Positions 36,045-44,285 of a stretch of 64,000 nt of DNA are shown here, one piece after another; within the stretch, counting starts at the first letter, position 1; each line of letters starts with the position of its first letter. Source of the stretch: Marivita sp. S6314 (lineage in GTDB: Bacteria > Pseudomonadota > Alphaproteobacteria > Rhodobacterales > Rhodobacteraceae); the NCBI RefSeq assembly GCF_023015985.1, contig NZ_JALKAO010000001.1, forward strand, positions 310,001 through 374,000. The letters run 5' to 3'. The position numbers and the translations under genes are program-made. A model generated the notes under the pieces. It made no database searches and was not told the origin of the DNA. It saw nothing but the letters and a program-made list of their open reading frames with translations.

Positions 36045-36167
36045 CGCAGGTACACCGCAATCACCGCTGCGACACCGGGCCACTGACCGTTTCAAAGGCC
36101 CGGCTTTCGCATGATTCAAATCAAAGATAGATGTAAGGGACCGGTTTACACCAACCGGCAACGCAAC

Positions 36168-37028
36168 ATGACAGAGTTAAGCCCCGTGACCCAAGCGACC
36201 GCCACCAAAGCGCCCTCCGCACGCAAACTTGCCGTCCCGGACGCGCAAACCGTGACATCGGTCACACATTGGACCGACCGTTTGTTCAGCTTCCGTGTGA
36301 CACGCCCGGCCTCTTTGCGGTTCCGGTCCGGTGAATTTGTCATGATTGGCCTGATGCAAACGGATGAAAAGACGGGCCGCGAAAAGCCGCTCCTGCGCGC
36401 CTATTCCATCGCGTCGCCAAGCTGGGACGAGGAACTGGAGTTCTATTCGATCAAGGTCCAGGACGGCCCGCTCACGTCGCGCCTGCAACATATCCAGCCG
36501 GGGGACGAGATCATCCTGCGCCCCAAACCCGTGGGCACGCTGGTGCATGACGCGCTGCTGCCCGGCAAACGGCTCTGGCTGTTTGCAACCGGCACCGGGA
36601 TTGCGCCCTTCGCATCGCTCCTGCGCGACCCGCAAACCTACGAGGATTACGAGGAGGTCATCCTGACCCACACCTGCCGCGAAGTGGGGGAACTGCAATA
36701 CGGCAAAGACCTGATCGACAACATCCGCACCGACGAATTGCTTGCGGAGCTGATGGGCGACGGCTTCCACGACAAGTTGCGCTACTATCCAACAACCACC
36801 CGCGAAGACAGCCCCAAGATGGGCCGCATCACCGATCTGATGCGCAGCGGAGAATGCTTCAAGGACCTCGGCGTGCCAGAGCTTTGCCCGGAAACAGACC
36901 GCGCCATGGTCTGCGGCAACCTCGCGTTCAACCTTGAAATCAAGGACATGCTCGAAGGGTATGGCCTCAATGAAGGTGCCAACTCAGACCCGCAGCAATA
37001 CGTGGTGGAAAAAGCGTTCCTGGATTAA
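36168..37028 (+). CDS. fpr: Ferredoxin/flavodoxin-NADP reductase
   Basis: An FAD enzyme moving electrons between NADPH and ferredoxin. The 286-residue product has the FAD-binding RAYSIASPSWDEELEFYSI, the NADP-binding LFATGTGIAPFASLLRDP, and a C-terminal YVVEKAFLD of the bacterial Fpr type. The first ~25 residues are an unstructured Thr/Ala-rich lead. The start at 36168 gives the usual N-terminus MTELSPVTQAT; an in-frame ATG at 36111 has no better ribosome site. It sits 123 nt after the DUF934 gene and may have its own promoter; it is the likely electron source for the siroheme reductase. Confidence 0.94.
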   Translation: MTELSPVTQATATKAPSARKLAVPDAQTVTSVTHWTDRLFSFRVTRPASLRFRSGEFVMIGLMQTDEKTGREKPLLRAYSIASPSWDEELEFYSIKVQDGPLTSRLQHIQPGDEIILRPKPVGTLVHDALLPGKRLWLFATGTGIAPFASLLRDPQTYEDYEEVILTHTCREVGELQYGKDLIDNIRTDELLAELMGDGFHDKLRYYPTTTREDSPKMGRITDLMRSGECFKDLGVPELCPETDRAMVCGNLAFNLEIKDMLEGYGLNEGANSDPQQYVVEKAFLD

Positions 37029-37049
37029 ATAACCGTTATTTCAACAAAA

Positions 37050-37081
37050 AAAGGCCGCGCAGAATGATCTGCGCGGCCTTT
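37050..37081. terminator. Bidirectional terminator between fpr and the acidic repeat protein
   Basis: A 13-bp perfect stem (AAAGGCCGCGCAG / CTGCGCGGCCTTT) with a 6-nt loop, A-rich on one side and T-rich on the other, between two convergent genes. Confidence 0.92.
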
Positions 37082-37099
37082 GTTGTTTTATGTGACGGG

Positions 37100-38032
37100 T
37101 TATTCCAACCCAAGCTGACCGCGAAGCGTTTCAAGCACACCTTGCAGCACGTCCGGATTGTCGCGCGCTTGCTCCAGTGCTGCCTTGGTTGTGGTTTTCA
37201 CAAGTGTCGACAGCTCTGAATTGTCGACATACTCGATGACCTTGTCGAAATCGAAACCGTCCACTGTCAGCAAATCGGTGATGTTGGCCGCTGCATCGGA
37301 GGCCGCATCACCGGTCGCCTCGGCTGCCTCGGTTGCCGTATCAGCCGCCTCGGCCGCCTTGTCTTCGGCGGCTTCGGTTGCTGTCTCTGCGGCTTCGGTC
37401 GCCGTGTCGGCTGCCTCAGTCGCGGTGTCCTCGATCGCGTCAGTAGCTTCCGTCGCAGTTTCTTCTGCCGCTTCGGTGACGTCAGATGCAGTGTCCTCGA
37501 CGACGGTTGCGGCATCGCTCGCGGTCTCTTCCACCGCCTGAGCCGTGTCAGACGCGGCGTCTTCTGCCGCCTCGACCGCGTTTTCGCCCGCAGCGCTGGC
37601 CTCGTCCGCCGCGCCAGTGACGGTATCCACGGCATCGTTGACCGCATCCACCGCGGACTCGGCCGCTTCGTTCACCGCGTTTACCGCGTCTTCCACGGCT
37701 GTTTCGGCCTCTTCCGCCAGCGTGTTCGCGGCTTCGGTGGCGTTTTCGACCGCTGTATCAGCAGCTTCTGCGGCCTCGTTGACCGCGTCTTCGACCGCTT
37801 CGGTCACGCCTTCCACGGTTTCGGTGACGGCGTCTTCCGCCGTTTCTACGGCCGTTTCCGCCTCTTCCACAGCGTCTTCGACTGGCGCGTCAGCCGCCTC
37901 AGTCGCCTCTTCAATCGGCTCTGCCGTGGGTGCGACCACCGGTTCTGCCACCTCTGGTGTCGAATTTTGCGTAAACAGCCACACACCGATACCAATGGCG
38001 GCGACAACTGCCAGAATGATCAGGTTTTTCAT
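37100..38032 (-). CDS. Membrane-anchored acidic Ala/Glu/Thr repeat protein
   Basis: Family not recognised. The 310-residue protein starts with one membrane helix or uncleaved signal (NLIILAVVAAIGIGVWLF), then about 220 residues almost entirely of Ala, Glu, Thr, Asp and Val with an imperfect 7-residue rhythm (ATEAADT, ATEAAET, ATEAAED). A distinct C-terminal segment of ~60 residues follows (LLTVDGFDFDKVIEYVDNSE, then KAALEQARDNPDVLQGVLE). The repeat zone resembles LEA-like or apolipoprotein-like amphipathic helices and is strongly acidic with almost no basic residues. It would face the periplasm. A spacer, stress or envelope role is speculation. Confidence 0.75.
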   Translation of the reverse strand: MKNLIILAVVAAIGIGVWLFTQNSTPEVAEPVVAPTAEPIEEATEAADAPVEDAVEEAETAVETAEDAVTETVEGVTEAVEDAVNEAAEAADTAVENATEAANTLAEEAETAVEDAVNAVNEAAESAVDAVNDAVDTVTGAADEASAAGENAVEAAEDAASDTAQAVEETASDAATVVEDTASDVTEAAEETATEATDAIEDTATEAADTATEAAETATEAAEDKAAEAADTATEAAEATGDAASDAAANITDLLTVDGFDFDKVIEYVDNSELSTLVKTTTKAALEQARDNPDVLQGVLETLRGQLGLE

Positions 38033-38170
38033 TGGATCAAAGACCCCCTTGTTTTTCTTTTTCCCGCCCGTCCCGTACAGAGCGGGCGTCTATGCTGCAT
38101 GTGCGAACTATTCTTCCGCGCATCAAGGGGGAAACCGCCACGTATCGGCCCCTTTCCGCCGAAAAGCTGC

Positions 38171-38199
38171 TTGAAGTGGGACGGTATGACGTCTACTTT
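38171..38199 (+). promoter_or_regulatory. Candidate sigma-70 promoter of infC
   Basis: TTGAAG and TACTTT are spaced by 17 nt, with the -10 element 38 nt before the infC start codon. Fit to consensus is moderate; assigned by eye. Confidence 0.4.
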
Positions 38200-38236
38200 A
38201 CACCCCTGATTTGAATTGCATTAAAGGAGCAATCCC

Positions 38237-38782
38237 ATAGCCCGCAGACCACATAACGCGCCTCCACAGCGCGACACCGGCCCCCGCGTCAACGACCGTA
38301 TCCGGTCAGCCGAAATCCGCCTTATTGGTGCAGACGGTGAAAATGTCGGCGTCGTGACGCCTGAACGCGGCATGCAGCTTGCCGAAGAGGCCGGTCTTGA
38401 TCTTGTTGAGATCTCGCCAAATGCCAATCCGCCGGTCGTGAAGATCATGGATTTTGGCAAGTTCAAATACGAACAGCAGAAACGTGAATCCGAAGCGCGC
38501 AAAAAGCAGAAGATCATTGAGGTCAAAGAGGTCAAGTTCAGACCGGGCACTGACACCCATGACTACGAAGTGAAAATGCGCAACGTTTTCAAGTTCCTGG
38601 AAAACGGCGACAAGGTGAAAGTGACCCTGCGGTTCCGGGGACGCGAGATGGCGCACCAAAATCTTGGTCGCGAGCTTCTGGAGCGGATCGCCGAGGATAC
38701 CAAGGACCATGGCAAGGTCGAAAACATGCCGAAAATGGAAGGCCGCCAGATGGTCATGATGATCGGCCCGCTTCCCAAATAG
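38237..38782 (+). CDS. infC: Translation initiation factor IF-3, starting at AUA
   Basis: IF-3 checks start codon pairing on the 30S subunit. Reading upstream of the first ATG (38354) continues clear IF-3 sequence: [20 protein letters not shown] then [20 protein letters not shown]. The only possible start after the in-frame TAA at 38222 is ATA at 38237, 7 nt after AAAGGAG. This gives 181 residues, the normal length; starting at ATG would remove 39 conserved residues. Rare AUU/AUA/AUC starts on infC are known and allow IF-3 to repress its own translation. The C-terminal domain ([18 protein letters not shown]) is intact. A terminator follows. Confidence 0.95.
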   Translation: MARRPHNAPPQRDTGPRVNDRIRSAEIRLIGADGENVGVVTPERGMQLAEEAGLDLVEISPNANPPVVKIMDFGKFKYEQQKRESEARKKQKIIEVKEVKFRPGTDTHDYEVKMRNVFKFLENGDKVKVTLRFRGREMAHQNLGRELLERIAEDTKDHGKVENMPKMEGRQMVMMIGPLPK

Positions 38783-38806
38783 GCATATGCCCTATTTGAT
38801 TTCGAC

Positions 38807-38833
38807 AAACGGCCCCGGTGTGGGCCGTTTTTT
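38807..38833 (+). terminator. Rho-independent terminator of infC
   Basis: AAACGGCCC and GGGCCGTTT form a 9-bp stem followed by TTTTTT, 25 nt past the infC stop. Confidence 0.92.
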
Positions 38834-38872
38834 GTTGGCTGGACGCAAGCGATACCGTATCCGGGCAACGCG

Positions 38873-38978
38873 CGGCCTTTGGCCGGCATCGAGTTTGGTA
38901 GCTCCCACTGCGGAAACCCGCATGTTCTCTCACGAGAACCGAGAAGGATTTCTCAGTCAAAGCCGGATGCGGCTTTGA
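38873..38978 (+). other. Four successive short hairpins upstream of an acetyltransferase gene
   Basis: Inverted repeats at 38873-38885 (CGGCC/GGCCG), 38924-38939 (GTTCTC/GAGAAC), 38941-38954 (GAGAA/TTCTC) and 38957-38978 (TCAAAGCCG/CGGCTTTGA). They could be a structured leader or a small RNA; nothing matches a riboswitch I know. Confidence 0.35.
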
Positions 38979-39005
38979 AACCATTCCTATGATCAGGACA
39001 GTCAC

Positions 39006-39470
39006 ATGACCACACATGACACCTTTCCCCCATCCCGGGCGGATCTTACCGCACTGCAAGCTATCGTTGATCACACCGGGCTTTTCCCGTCGGAATATCT
39101 GCCTGAGATGATGGAACCGTTCTGGAACAATGCCGACGGCCATCTTTGGATCGCCGCGCGGTCCGGTGATCGGCTTGCTGGTTTTGCCTTTGCCACACCC
39201 GAAGATCACGCAGACCGGACCTGGAACATGCGCGCGTTGGCGGTGCATCCAGATCACCAAAGATCCGGCGTCGCACGGTGCATCGTACAGGATCTTGAAA
39301 CTGCCCTTCGGAAATCAGACCAGCGCTTGCTGATTGTGGACACGTCCGGAACTGACGCATTCACAATCGCCCGCGCGTTCTATGCGGCCTGCGGATATCA
39401 AGAAGAGGCCCGCATACGGGATTTCTGGGCCAAGGGCGACGACAAGATCACGTTTCGCAAAGCGCTCTGA
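39006..39470 (+). CDS. GNAT-family N-acetyltransferase
   Basis: A 154-residue GNAT protein. The acetyl-CoA-binding motif A is visible in RALAVHPDHQRSGVARCIVQ (R/Q-x-x-G-x-A form), preceded by the strand LAGFAFATPEDHADRTWNM and followed by FYAACGYQEEARIRDFW, the motif B region. The substrate cannot be assigned. It stands alone between infC and a convergent MoeA-like gene, behind a hairpin-rich leader. Confidence 0.88.
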   Translation: MTTHDTFPPSRADLTALQAIVDHTGLFPSEYLPEMMEPFWNNADGHLWIAARSGDRLAGFAFATPEDHADRTWNMRALAVHPDHQRSGVARCIVQDLETALRKSDQRLLIVDTSGTDAFTIARAFYAACGYQEEARIRDFWAKGDDKITFRKAL

Positions 39471-39488
39471 CATGGCCCGCCGCGCGGA

Positions 39489-40487
39489 TCACCCTTCGCG
39501 CGGCGTTGGGCGGGACGGTGGTTCTTTCAATAGACCACCGACGCCCATGCGCATCACGTCATCAGACGTGACGGGAACAGAGCACAAGATCCGCTCCAAC
39601 ACCCAGTCCGCGCCGTTGATTGCGGGGGATCGGGCGCATCCGGGCAGGCCGATGACAGGCACCGTCCCCAGTTGCCCCCAAAAAAGAAGGTTGCCCGGAT
39701 CGACCGGCATGCCGAAATGCGCCACCTGCCCGCCCGCCGCGCGCAGCGCTTCGGGCGCGACATCGTACAGGTCCGACGTGGCAGACCCGGTCAGCACACA
39801 CAGAATATCGTAAGACCCACGAGCGGCGATCAACGCGTCTTTCAGCGCGGCAATGCGGTGCGGCACGATCGTCTGCGGGCCAAGCGCCACCCCCATGCGG
39901 TCAAAACGCATCGCCATGATCCGCTGGGCCTTGGTCCCGTCATCCCGGTCGCCCACGCTGGTTTGAATCAACAGCGCGCGCCTGTGTGTCACGGGTCTGA
40001 GTGCAAGGCCCTGCGCGCCTGCGCTACAGGCCTGTGCCAGCGCGTCACTGGGCGCGGCATAGGCGATGATCTTGACGGTCGCGACCATCCCGCGCGCGGC
40101 CATGCGGTGCCATTGCGGCACCGTCGCCACGGTGATCATTGGATGCACGGCATTCACCGCGTTGATCTTGTCGGCGTCCACCTCTGCGACACCGTTTTGC
40201 GTGGCATAGATGTTGACGCGCCCGGTGCTCGCGGACGCAACCCGCAACCCCACCGCATCCGGGTCTGGCACCAGCGCCTCTGCCAGTTGCGCCGCCGCAG
40301 CGTCTTCGTGCACGTCCCCGGCCTCTAGCTGTGCAACCGTCACATCAACGATCCCATTGGCCCGCAACGTCTCAAGCGCGGCGCGGTCCAGCGTCACGCC
40401 CTTGCGCAAACGCCCCTTGGGCAAGGCAACCGAATGCGCCAGGATGGCACCTTCTGCCGCGTCAACGGGAACGGGGCCGAATTTCAT
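39489..40487 (-). CDS. Molybdopterin-binding (MoeA/MogA-like) protein
   Basis: A 332-residue protein with an N-terminal region (MKFGPVPVDAAEGAILAHSV) typical of MoeA-like molybdopterin-binding proteins and a C-terminal MoCF-type domain: ILCVLTGSATSDLYDVAPEA and GQLGTVPVIGLPGCARSPAI. Its ATG overlaps the xdhC-like stop (ATGA), so the pair probably prepares or inserts cofactor for a molybdenum hydroxylase (xanthine or CO dehydrogenase type) not in this window. It is shorter than MoeA and unlikely to replace it. The frame runs further upstream but only inside xdhC. Confidence 0.85.
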   Translation of the reverse strand: MKFGPVPVDAAEGAILAHSVALPKGRLRKGVTLDRAALETLRANGIVDVTVAQLEAGDVHEDAAAAQLAEALVPDPDAVGLRVASASTGRVNIYATQNGVAEVDADKINAVNAVHPMITVATVPQWHRMAARGMVATVKIIAYAAPSDALAQACSAGAQGLALRPVTHRRALLIQTSVGDRDDGTKAQRIMAMRFDRMGVALGPQTIVPHRIAALKDALIAARGSYDILCVLTGSATSDLYDVAPEALRAAGGQVAHFGMPVDPGNLLFWGQLGTVPVIGLPGCARSPAINGADWVLERILCSVPVTSDDVMRMGVGGLLKEPPSRPTPREG

Positions 40488-41452
40488 ACGCCCTTCCGCA
40501 AGACATGTGTCATTTCCGACAGGATGGAGACGGCAATCTCTGCCGGACCTGCCGCACCAATATCCAAGCCGATTGGACCGTGGATCCGAGTAATCTCGGT
40601 CTCGGAAAACCCCGACGCTTGCAACCGTTCGACCCGTTTGGCGTGCGTCCGCTTGGACCCCAGCGCGCCGATATAGAAACACTCTGCCCGCAAAGCCTGT
40701 TCGAGCGCCGGGTCATCCAGTTTGGGATCATGGGTCAGCAGAACAAGCGCGGTCCGGGCATCCAGCCCAAGCTTTGCGATCGCCTCGTCCGGCCAATCGT
40801 GCAGAATGGTCTCCCCGGGAAAGCGACTGTCAGAGCCGAACGTCTCGCGCGGATCAATCAGCGTTGGATCATAGCCCGCGATCCGGGCCATCGGGATCAA
40901 GGCCTGGGCAATATGAACCGCCCCCACGACGATCAGGCGCAGCGGTGGATTGTGAATGGCCACGAACGTCCGGCTGTCATTGACAAACCCGGACCGATCC
41001 ATCCGAAAGGCGATGTCATGTCCCTGCTCGGTCAAGGCGCGCGAGCCGGTGACCAAATCGGCCACATAGGCCACCCGCCGTCGCGCCCGGCGATGCGCCA
41101 CCAGGTCCGCCAGCAAGGGCTCGGGCAGGACGGACCCAACCGGTTCCACCAGAACGCGGATCGTGCCGCCACAGGCCAGCCCAACGGCAAAGGCGTCGTC
41201 ATCGCTGACACCAAATTCCAGTTCGCGCGCGCCGCCGTCTTCCAGGGCGTCCATCGCCTCGACGATCACCGCCCCCTCGACACAGCCGCCCGATACGGAG
41301 CCCACGATTTCGCCGCTGCCTGAAATCGCCAGTTGCGATCCGACACGGCGCGGCGCGCTGCCCCAGGTTTCGATCACCGTCGCCAGCACGGCCCCTTTGC
41401 CAGCGCGGTGCCAGTCGAGGGCCGTCTCCGGGCAGGTGTCAAAGCGCTCCAT
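40484..41452 (-). CDS. XdhC-family molybdenum-cofactor insertion protein
   Basis: XdhC proteins bind molybdenum cofactor, promote its sulfuration and hand it to xanthine-dehydrogenase-type enzymes. The 322-residue product has both family domains: N-terminal AVLATVIETWGSAPRRVGSQ and SVSGGCVEGAVIVEA, then a Rossmann-like C-terminal domain with LRLIVVGAVHIAQALIPMAR and YIGALGSKRTHAKRVERL. The start at 41452 is supported by GAGGAGATC upstream. It forms an operon with the MoeA-like gene. Confidence 0.92.
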   Translation of the reverse strand: MERFDTCPETALDWHRAGKGAVLATVIETWGSAPRRVGSQLAISGSGEIVGSVSGGCVEGAVIVEAMDALEDGGARELEFGVSDDDAFAVGLACGGTIRVLVEPVGSVLPEPLLADLVAHRRARRRVAYVADLVTGSRALTEQGHDIAFRMDRSGFVNDSRTFVAIHNPPLRLIVVGAVHIAQALIPMARIAGYDPTLIDPRETFGSDSRFPGETILHDWPDEAIAKLGLDARTALVLLTHDPKLDDPALEQALRAECFYIGALGSKRTHAKRVERLQASGFSETEITRIHGPIGLDIGAAGPAEIAVSILSEMTHVLRKGV

Positions 41453-41543
41453 TTGGGTGATCTCCTCACAACGTTGCCGCAAGCCTATCACGCCGGGTGG
41501 CGAAGTCGCCCCCTGCGTTGGTTGTATGTCCGAGGTCTTGCGC

Positions 41544-42725
41544 CTAACCGCGCCGTTCGCGCGTGACGTCGTATCGGTAGAGCCAGTCAAACCGTCCCAG
41601 CATCCGCCCCGGCGCATAGGTGCTGAGCAAGCCAAGCGCCGTATGGGCGGCAAACCGGACAGGCCCCGGCGACAGGTGATAATTGCGCGCATTGCGGCTG
41701 GCCGCATTGATCACACGCCGCACCCGGCCCTTGCGTCGGATCTGATACGCCTCAAGCGCAGCATCCACCGTCACCGCATGCGCCAGCGAATCCGCCAGCA
41801 CCCACGCATCCTCCAGCGCCATATTGGCCCCCTGCGCCAGAAACGGCAGCGTCGGGTGCGCCGCATCCCCCAAAAGCGCAACGCCCGGTGCAAACCATCG
41901 GTCGGCGACAGGATGTCGGAACAGACCCCAGACGCCCGGTGCCTTCGCCTGCGACAGGATCTGGTGCACCTCGGCGTCAAACCCTGCAAAAGCCGCGCGC
42001 AGGGTGTTTGGATCATCCGTCTGCGACCAGCCTTCGGCAGTCCAGTCGCGCCGTTCTTCCACAGCCACCACGTTCAGGGATGCGCCGTCGCGCAACGGAT
42101 ACGTCACCATATGTCGCCCCGGTCCCATGTGAACCCGCGCGTGTGGCGGATGACCGGTGGTGTTCGGCACGATGGCGCGCCACGCAACCTGGCCGGTGAA
42201 AAACGGGGCTTTCGTGCGCGTGACATGAGGCCGGACCACCGAATGCAATCCGTCTGCCCCGATCACCACATCCGCATCGCGGTGATCCCCATTGGCCATG
42301 TCGATCCGTGGACGGTCTCCGGGATGAACGCCGGTTGCCTTTTGCAGCAAGCGAATGCCAATGCCGCGCGCGCGGGCGGTTTTGGACAACAGGTCAATCA
42401 GATCGGCACGATGTACAAAGAGGTAGGATTGGTTTTCGCCCAGTCGGGTCAGATCCAGTCGCGCGACCTCGGCCCCGGTTTCACCATTGCGCAGCGACAC
42501 CGCCTGCCCGCGCACCGATTGTGCCGCCAGCGCATCACGTAACCCCAAGGCGTCGATGACACGCAAGCCGTTGGGCGAAATCTGAAGTCCGGCCCCGACC
42601 TCGGTGATCTCTTCGGCCTGTTCCAGCACCGTCACGTCGGCCCCGTGCTGCCCCAAGGCCAGGGCACAGGCCAACCCGCCAATGCCACCGCCGATAATCG
42701 TCACGTTCAGTGAACTCAGATCCAA
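41544..42725 (-). CDS. FAD-dependent monooxygenase (salicylate-hydroxylase-like)
   Basis: A class A flavoprotein hydroxylase, 393 residues. The FAD motif is VTIIGGGIGGLACALALGQ, the DG motif is VVIGADGLHSVVRPHV, and the second FAD motif is VALLGDAAHPTLPFLAQGAN. These match 3-hydroxybenzoate/salicylate hydroxylases; the substrate is uncertain. The start is a TTG at 42725, preceded by GGGGGTGG; no ATG or GTG is available nearby except a GTG inside the FAD motif. It lies 91 nt upstream of xdhC on the same strand. Confidence 0.9.
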   Translation of the reverse strand: MDLSSLNVTIIGGGIGGLACALALGQHGADVTVLEQAEEITEVGAGLQISPNGLRVIDALGLRDALAAQSVRGQAVSLRNGETGAEVARLDLTRLGENQSYLFVHRADLIDLLSKTARARGIGIRLLQKATGVHPGDRPRIDMANGDHRDADVVIGADGLHSVVRPHVTRTKAPFFTGQVAWRAIVPNTTGHPPHARVHMGPGRHMVTYPLRDGASLNVVAVEERRDWTAEGWSQTDDPNTLRAAFAGFDAEVHQILSQAKAPGVWGLFRHPVADRWFAPGVALLGDAAHPTLPFLAQGANMALEDAWVLADSLAHAVTVDAALEAYQIRRKGRVRRVINAASRNARNYHLSPGPVRFAAHTALGLLSTYAPGRMLGRFDWLYRYDVTRERRG

Positions 42726-42800
42726 GATGCCACCCCCGAATGAAAAAGCGCGCCAGAGCTTTCGCCCCGACGCGCTTGGGAAATCATCACCACCCGCATG

Positions 42801-43223
42801 TCAGTCGTCGCGGTGCACTTTCTCGCGGCGCTCGTGCTTTTCCTGCGCCTCAAGGCTCAGGGTTGTGGTCGGACGGGCCACAAGACGCTTGAGCGAAATC
42901 GGCTCGCCAGTTGCCTGACAATACCCGAATTCGCCTTCGTCAATCCGGCGCAACGCGGCGTCAATCTTGGCCACCAGCTTGCGCTGGCGATCCCGGATCC
43001 GCAACTCAAGCGCGCGGTCGGTTTCCTCGGACGCGCGATCTGCCACATCCGGAATATTGCGTGTGCCATCCTGCAAACCGGCAATCGTGGATTTACTGTC
43101 GCTCAAAAGCTCGCTGCGTTGCTCAAGCAGTTCACGACGAAACCACTCTACCTGGCGGTCGTTCATGAATGGCTCATCCTCTGCGGGTTTATAGTCTTCG
43201 GGCAGGAAAGTTTCTGCTTTCAT
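42801..43223 (-). CDS. dksA: DksA-family RNA polymerase-binding factor
   Basis: DksA enters the RNA polymerase secondary channel and works with ppGpp in stress control. The 140-residue protein has the coiled coil with its acidic tip (DVADRASEETDRALELRIRD) and the globular end GEFGYCQATGEPISLKRLVA. The four-cysteine zinc finger of E. coli DksA is reduced to one cysteine (C-x-x-T then T-T-x-S), as in zinc-independent or partly substituted DksA forms. The start at 43223 gives the usual MKAETFLPEDY; an ATG at 43256 also has a good Shine-Dalgarno (AAAGGAA) and would add 11 residues. It is divergent from the MoxR gene. Confidence 0.93.
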   Translation of the reverse strand: MKAETFLPEDYKPAEDEPFMNDRQVEWFRRELLEQRSELLSDSKSTIAGLQDGTRNIPDVADRASEETDRALELRIRDRQRKLVAKIDAALRRIDEGEFGYCQATGEPISLKRLVARPTTTLSLEAQEKHERREKVHRDD

Positions 43224-43388
43224 CTTGGTCCCCTTGTTGAAGCCAGCATCTGCCATGGAATTTCCTTTAGATATCTGGCACCCCTACGCGCACGACTTAA
43301 CGGAAGGCCCCGGGGTTGTCACTAGAGAATAGCAGCACAAATCAGTGAAAACCTTGAGCCAGAACAAACCCAGGTGAGACCAGAAAAG

Positions 43389-44231
43389 ATGCGATTCGAA
43401 GGAACCAAAAACTACGTTGCCACGGACGATCTCACCATTGCGGTCAATGCGGCGGTGACGCTGGAACGTCCGCTTCTGGTGAAAGGCGAACCCGGCACCG
43501 GCAAGACCGAACTGGCCCGCCAGATTGCCGAAGGCCTGGGTCTGCGGATGATCGTGTGGAACATCAAATCCACCACCAAAGCCCAGCAGGGCCTGTATGA
43601 ATACGATGCCGTCAGCCGCCTGCGCGACAGTCAACTGGGCGACGAACGTGTCAACGATGTGTCCAACTATATCCGCAAGGGCAAGCTCTGGCAGGCCTTC
43701 GAGGCGGATGAAAAAGTTGTCCTGCTGATTGATGAGGTCGACAAGGCGGATATCGAGTTCCCGAACGACCTGCTGCAAGAGCTCGATAAGATGGCGTTCC
43801 ACGTCTACGAAACCGGCGAAACGGTGACGGCACGGCACCGGCCGATTGTGATCATCACGTCAAACAACGAAAAGGAACTGCCGGACGCCTTCCTGCGGCG
43901 GTGTTTCTTTCACTATATCCGGTTCCCCGACCCCGACACGCTGCGCCAGATCGTCGAGGTGCATCACCCCGGTATCAAGGAAGCCCTTCTGACCACCGCC
44001 CTGACCCAGTTCTACGACCTGCGCGAACAGCCGGGGCTGAAGAAAAAGCCGTCGACCTCTGAAGTGCTGGATTGGCTGAAGCTGCTTCTGGCCGAAGACA
44101 TGACGCCCGAGGACCTCAAGCGCGATGGCGCAAATGCGTTGCCCAAGCTGCATGGCGCGCTTTTGAAGAACGAACAGGACGTGCATATGTTCGAACGGCT
44201 GGCCTTCATGGCACGCCGTGAACGGCGCTAG
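43389..44231 (+). CDS. MoxR-family AAA+ ATPase
   Basis: MoxR ATPases act as chaperones that mature protein complexes, usually with a von Willebrand A partner. The 280-residue product has Walker A GEPGTGKT (33-40), Walker B KVVLLIDEVDKADIEF, sensor-1 PIVIITSNNEKELPDAFLRR and a C-terminal lid. The ATG at 43389 gives the typical MRFEGTKNYVATDDL start; a GTG 15 nt upstream is possible. Its likely partner, a CoxE-like VWA protein, is encoded 3.6 kb downstream on the same strand. Palindromes at 44236-44277 follow the stop. Confidence 0.94.
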   Translation: MRFEGTKNYVATDDLTIAVNAAVTLERPLLVKGEPGTGKTELARQIAEGLGLRMIVWNIKSTTKAQQGLYEYDAVSRLRDSQLGDERVNDVSNYIRKGKLWQAFEADEKVVLLIDEVDKADIEFPNDLLQELDKMAFHVYETGETVTARHRPIVIITSNNEKELPDAFLRRCFFHYIRFPDPDTLRQIVEVHHPGIKEALLTTALTQFYDLREQPGLKKKPSTSEVLDWLKLLLAEDMTPEDLKRDGANALPKLHGALLKNEQDVHMFERLAFMARRERR

Positions 44232-44235
44232 GGGG

Positions 44236-44277
44236 CCGATGCGTGAACGCATCGGACCGTTTGCGTCGACGCAAACG
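44236..44277. repeat. Tandem 20-bp palindromes, locus A (22-bp period)
   Basis: Two 20-nt palindromes start at 44236 (CCGATGCGTGAACGCATCGG, 9-bp arms) and 44258 (CGTTTGCGTCGACGCAAACG, perfect), separated by 2 nt. They lie 4 nt after the MoxR stop, before a convergent gene. The pair is related in sequence to locus B at 47682. Confidence 0.85.
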
Positions 44278-44285
44278 CCTTCGGA

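Noticed and set aside
37158-37541. Ser/Ala/Val-rich plus-strand frame opposite the acidic repeat protein
   Set aside because: The Ser-Val pattern is the complement of the Glu/Ala/Thr repeat codons; no ribosome site.
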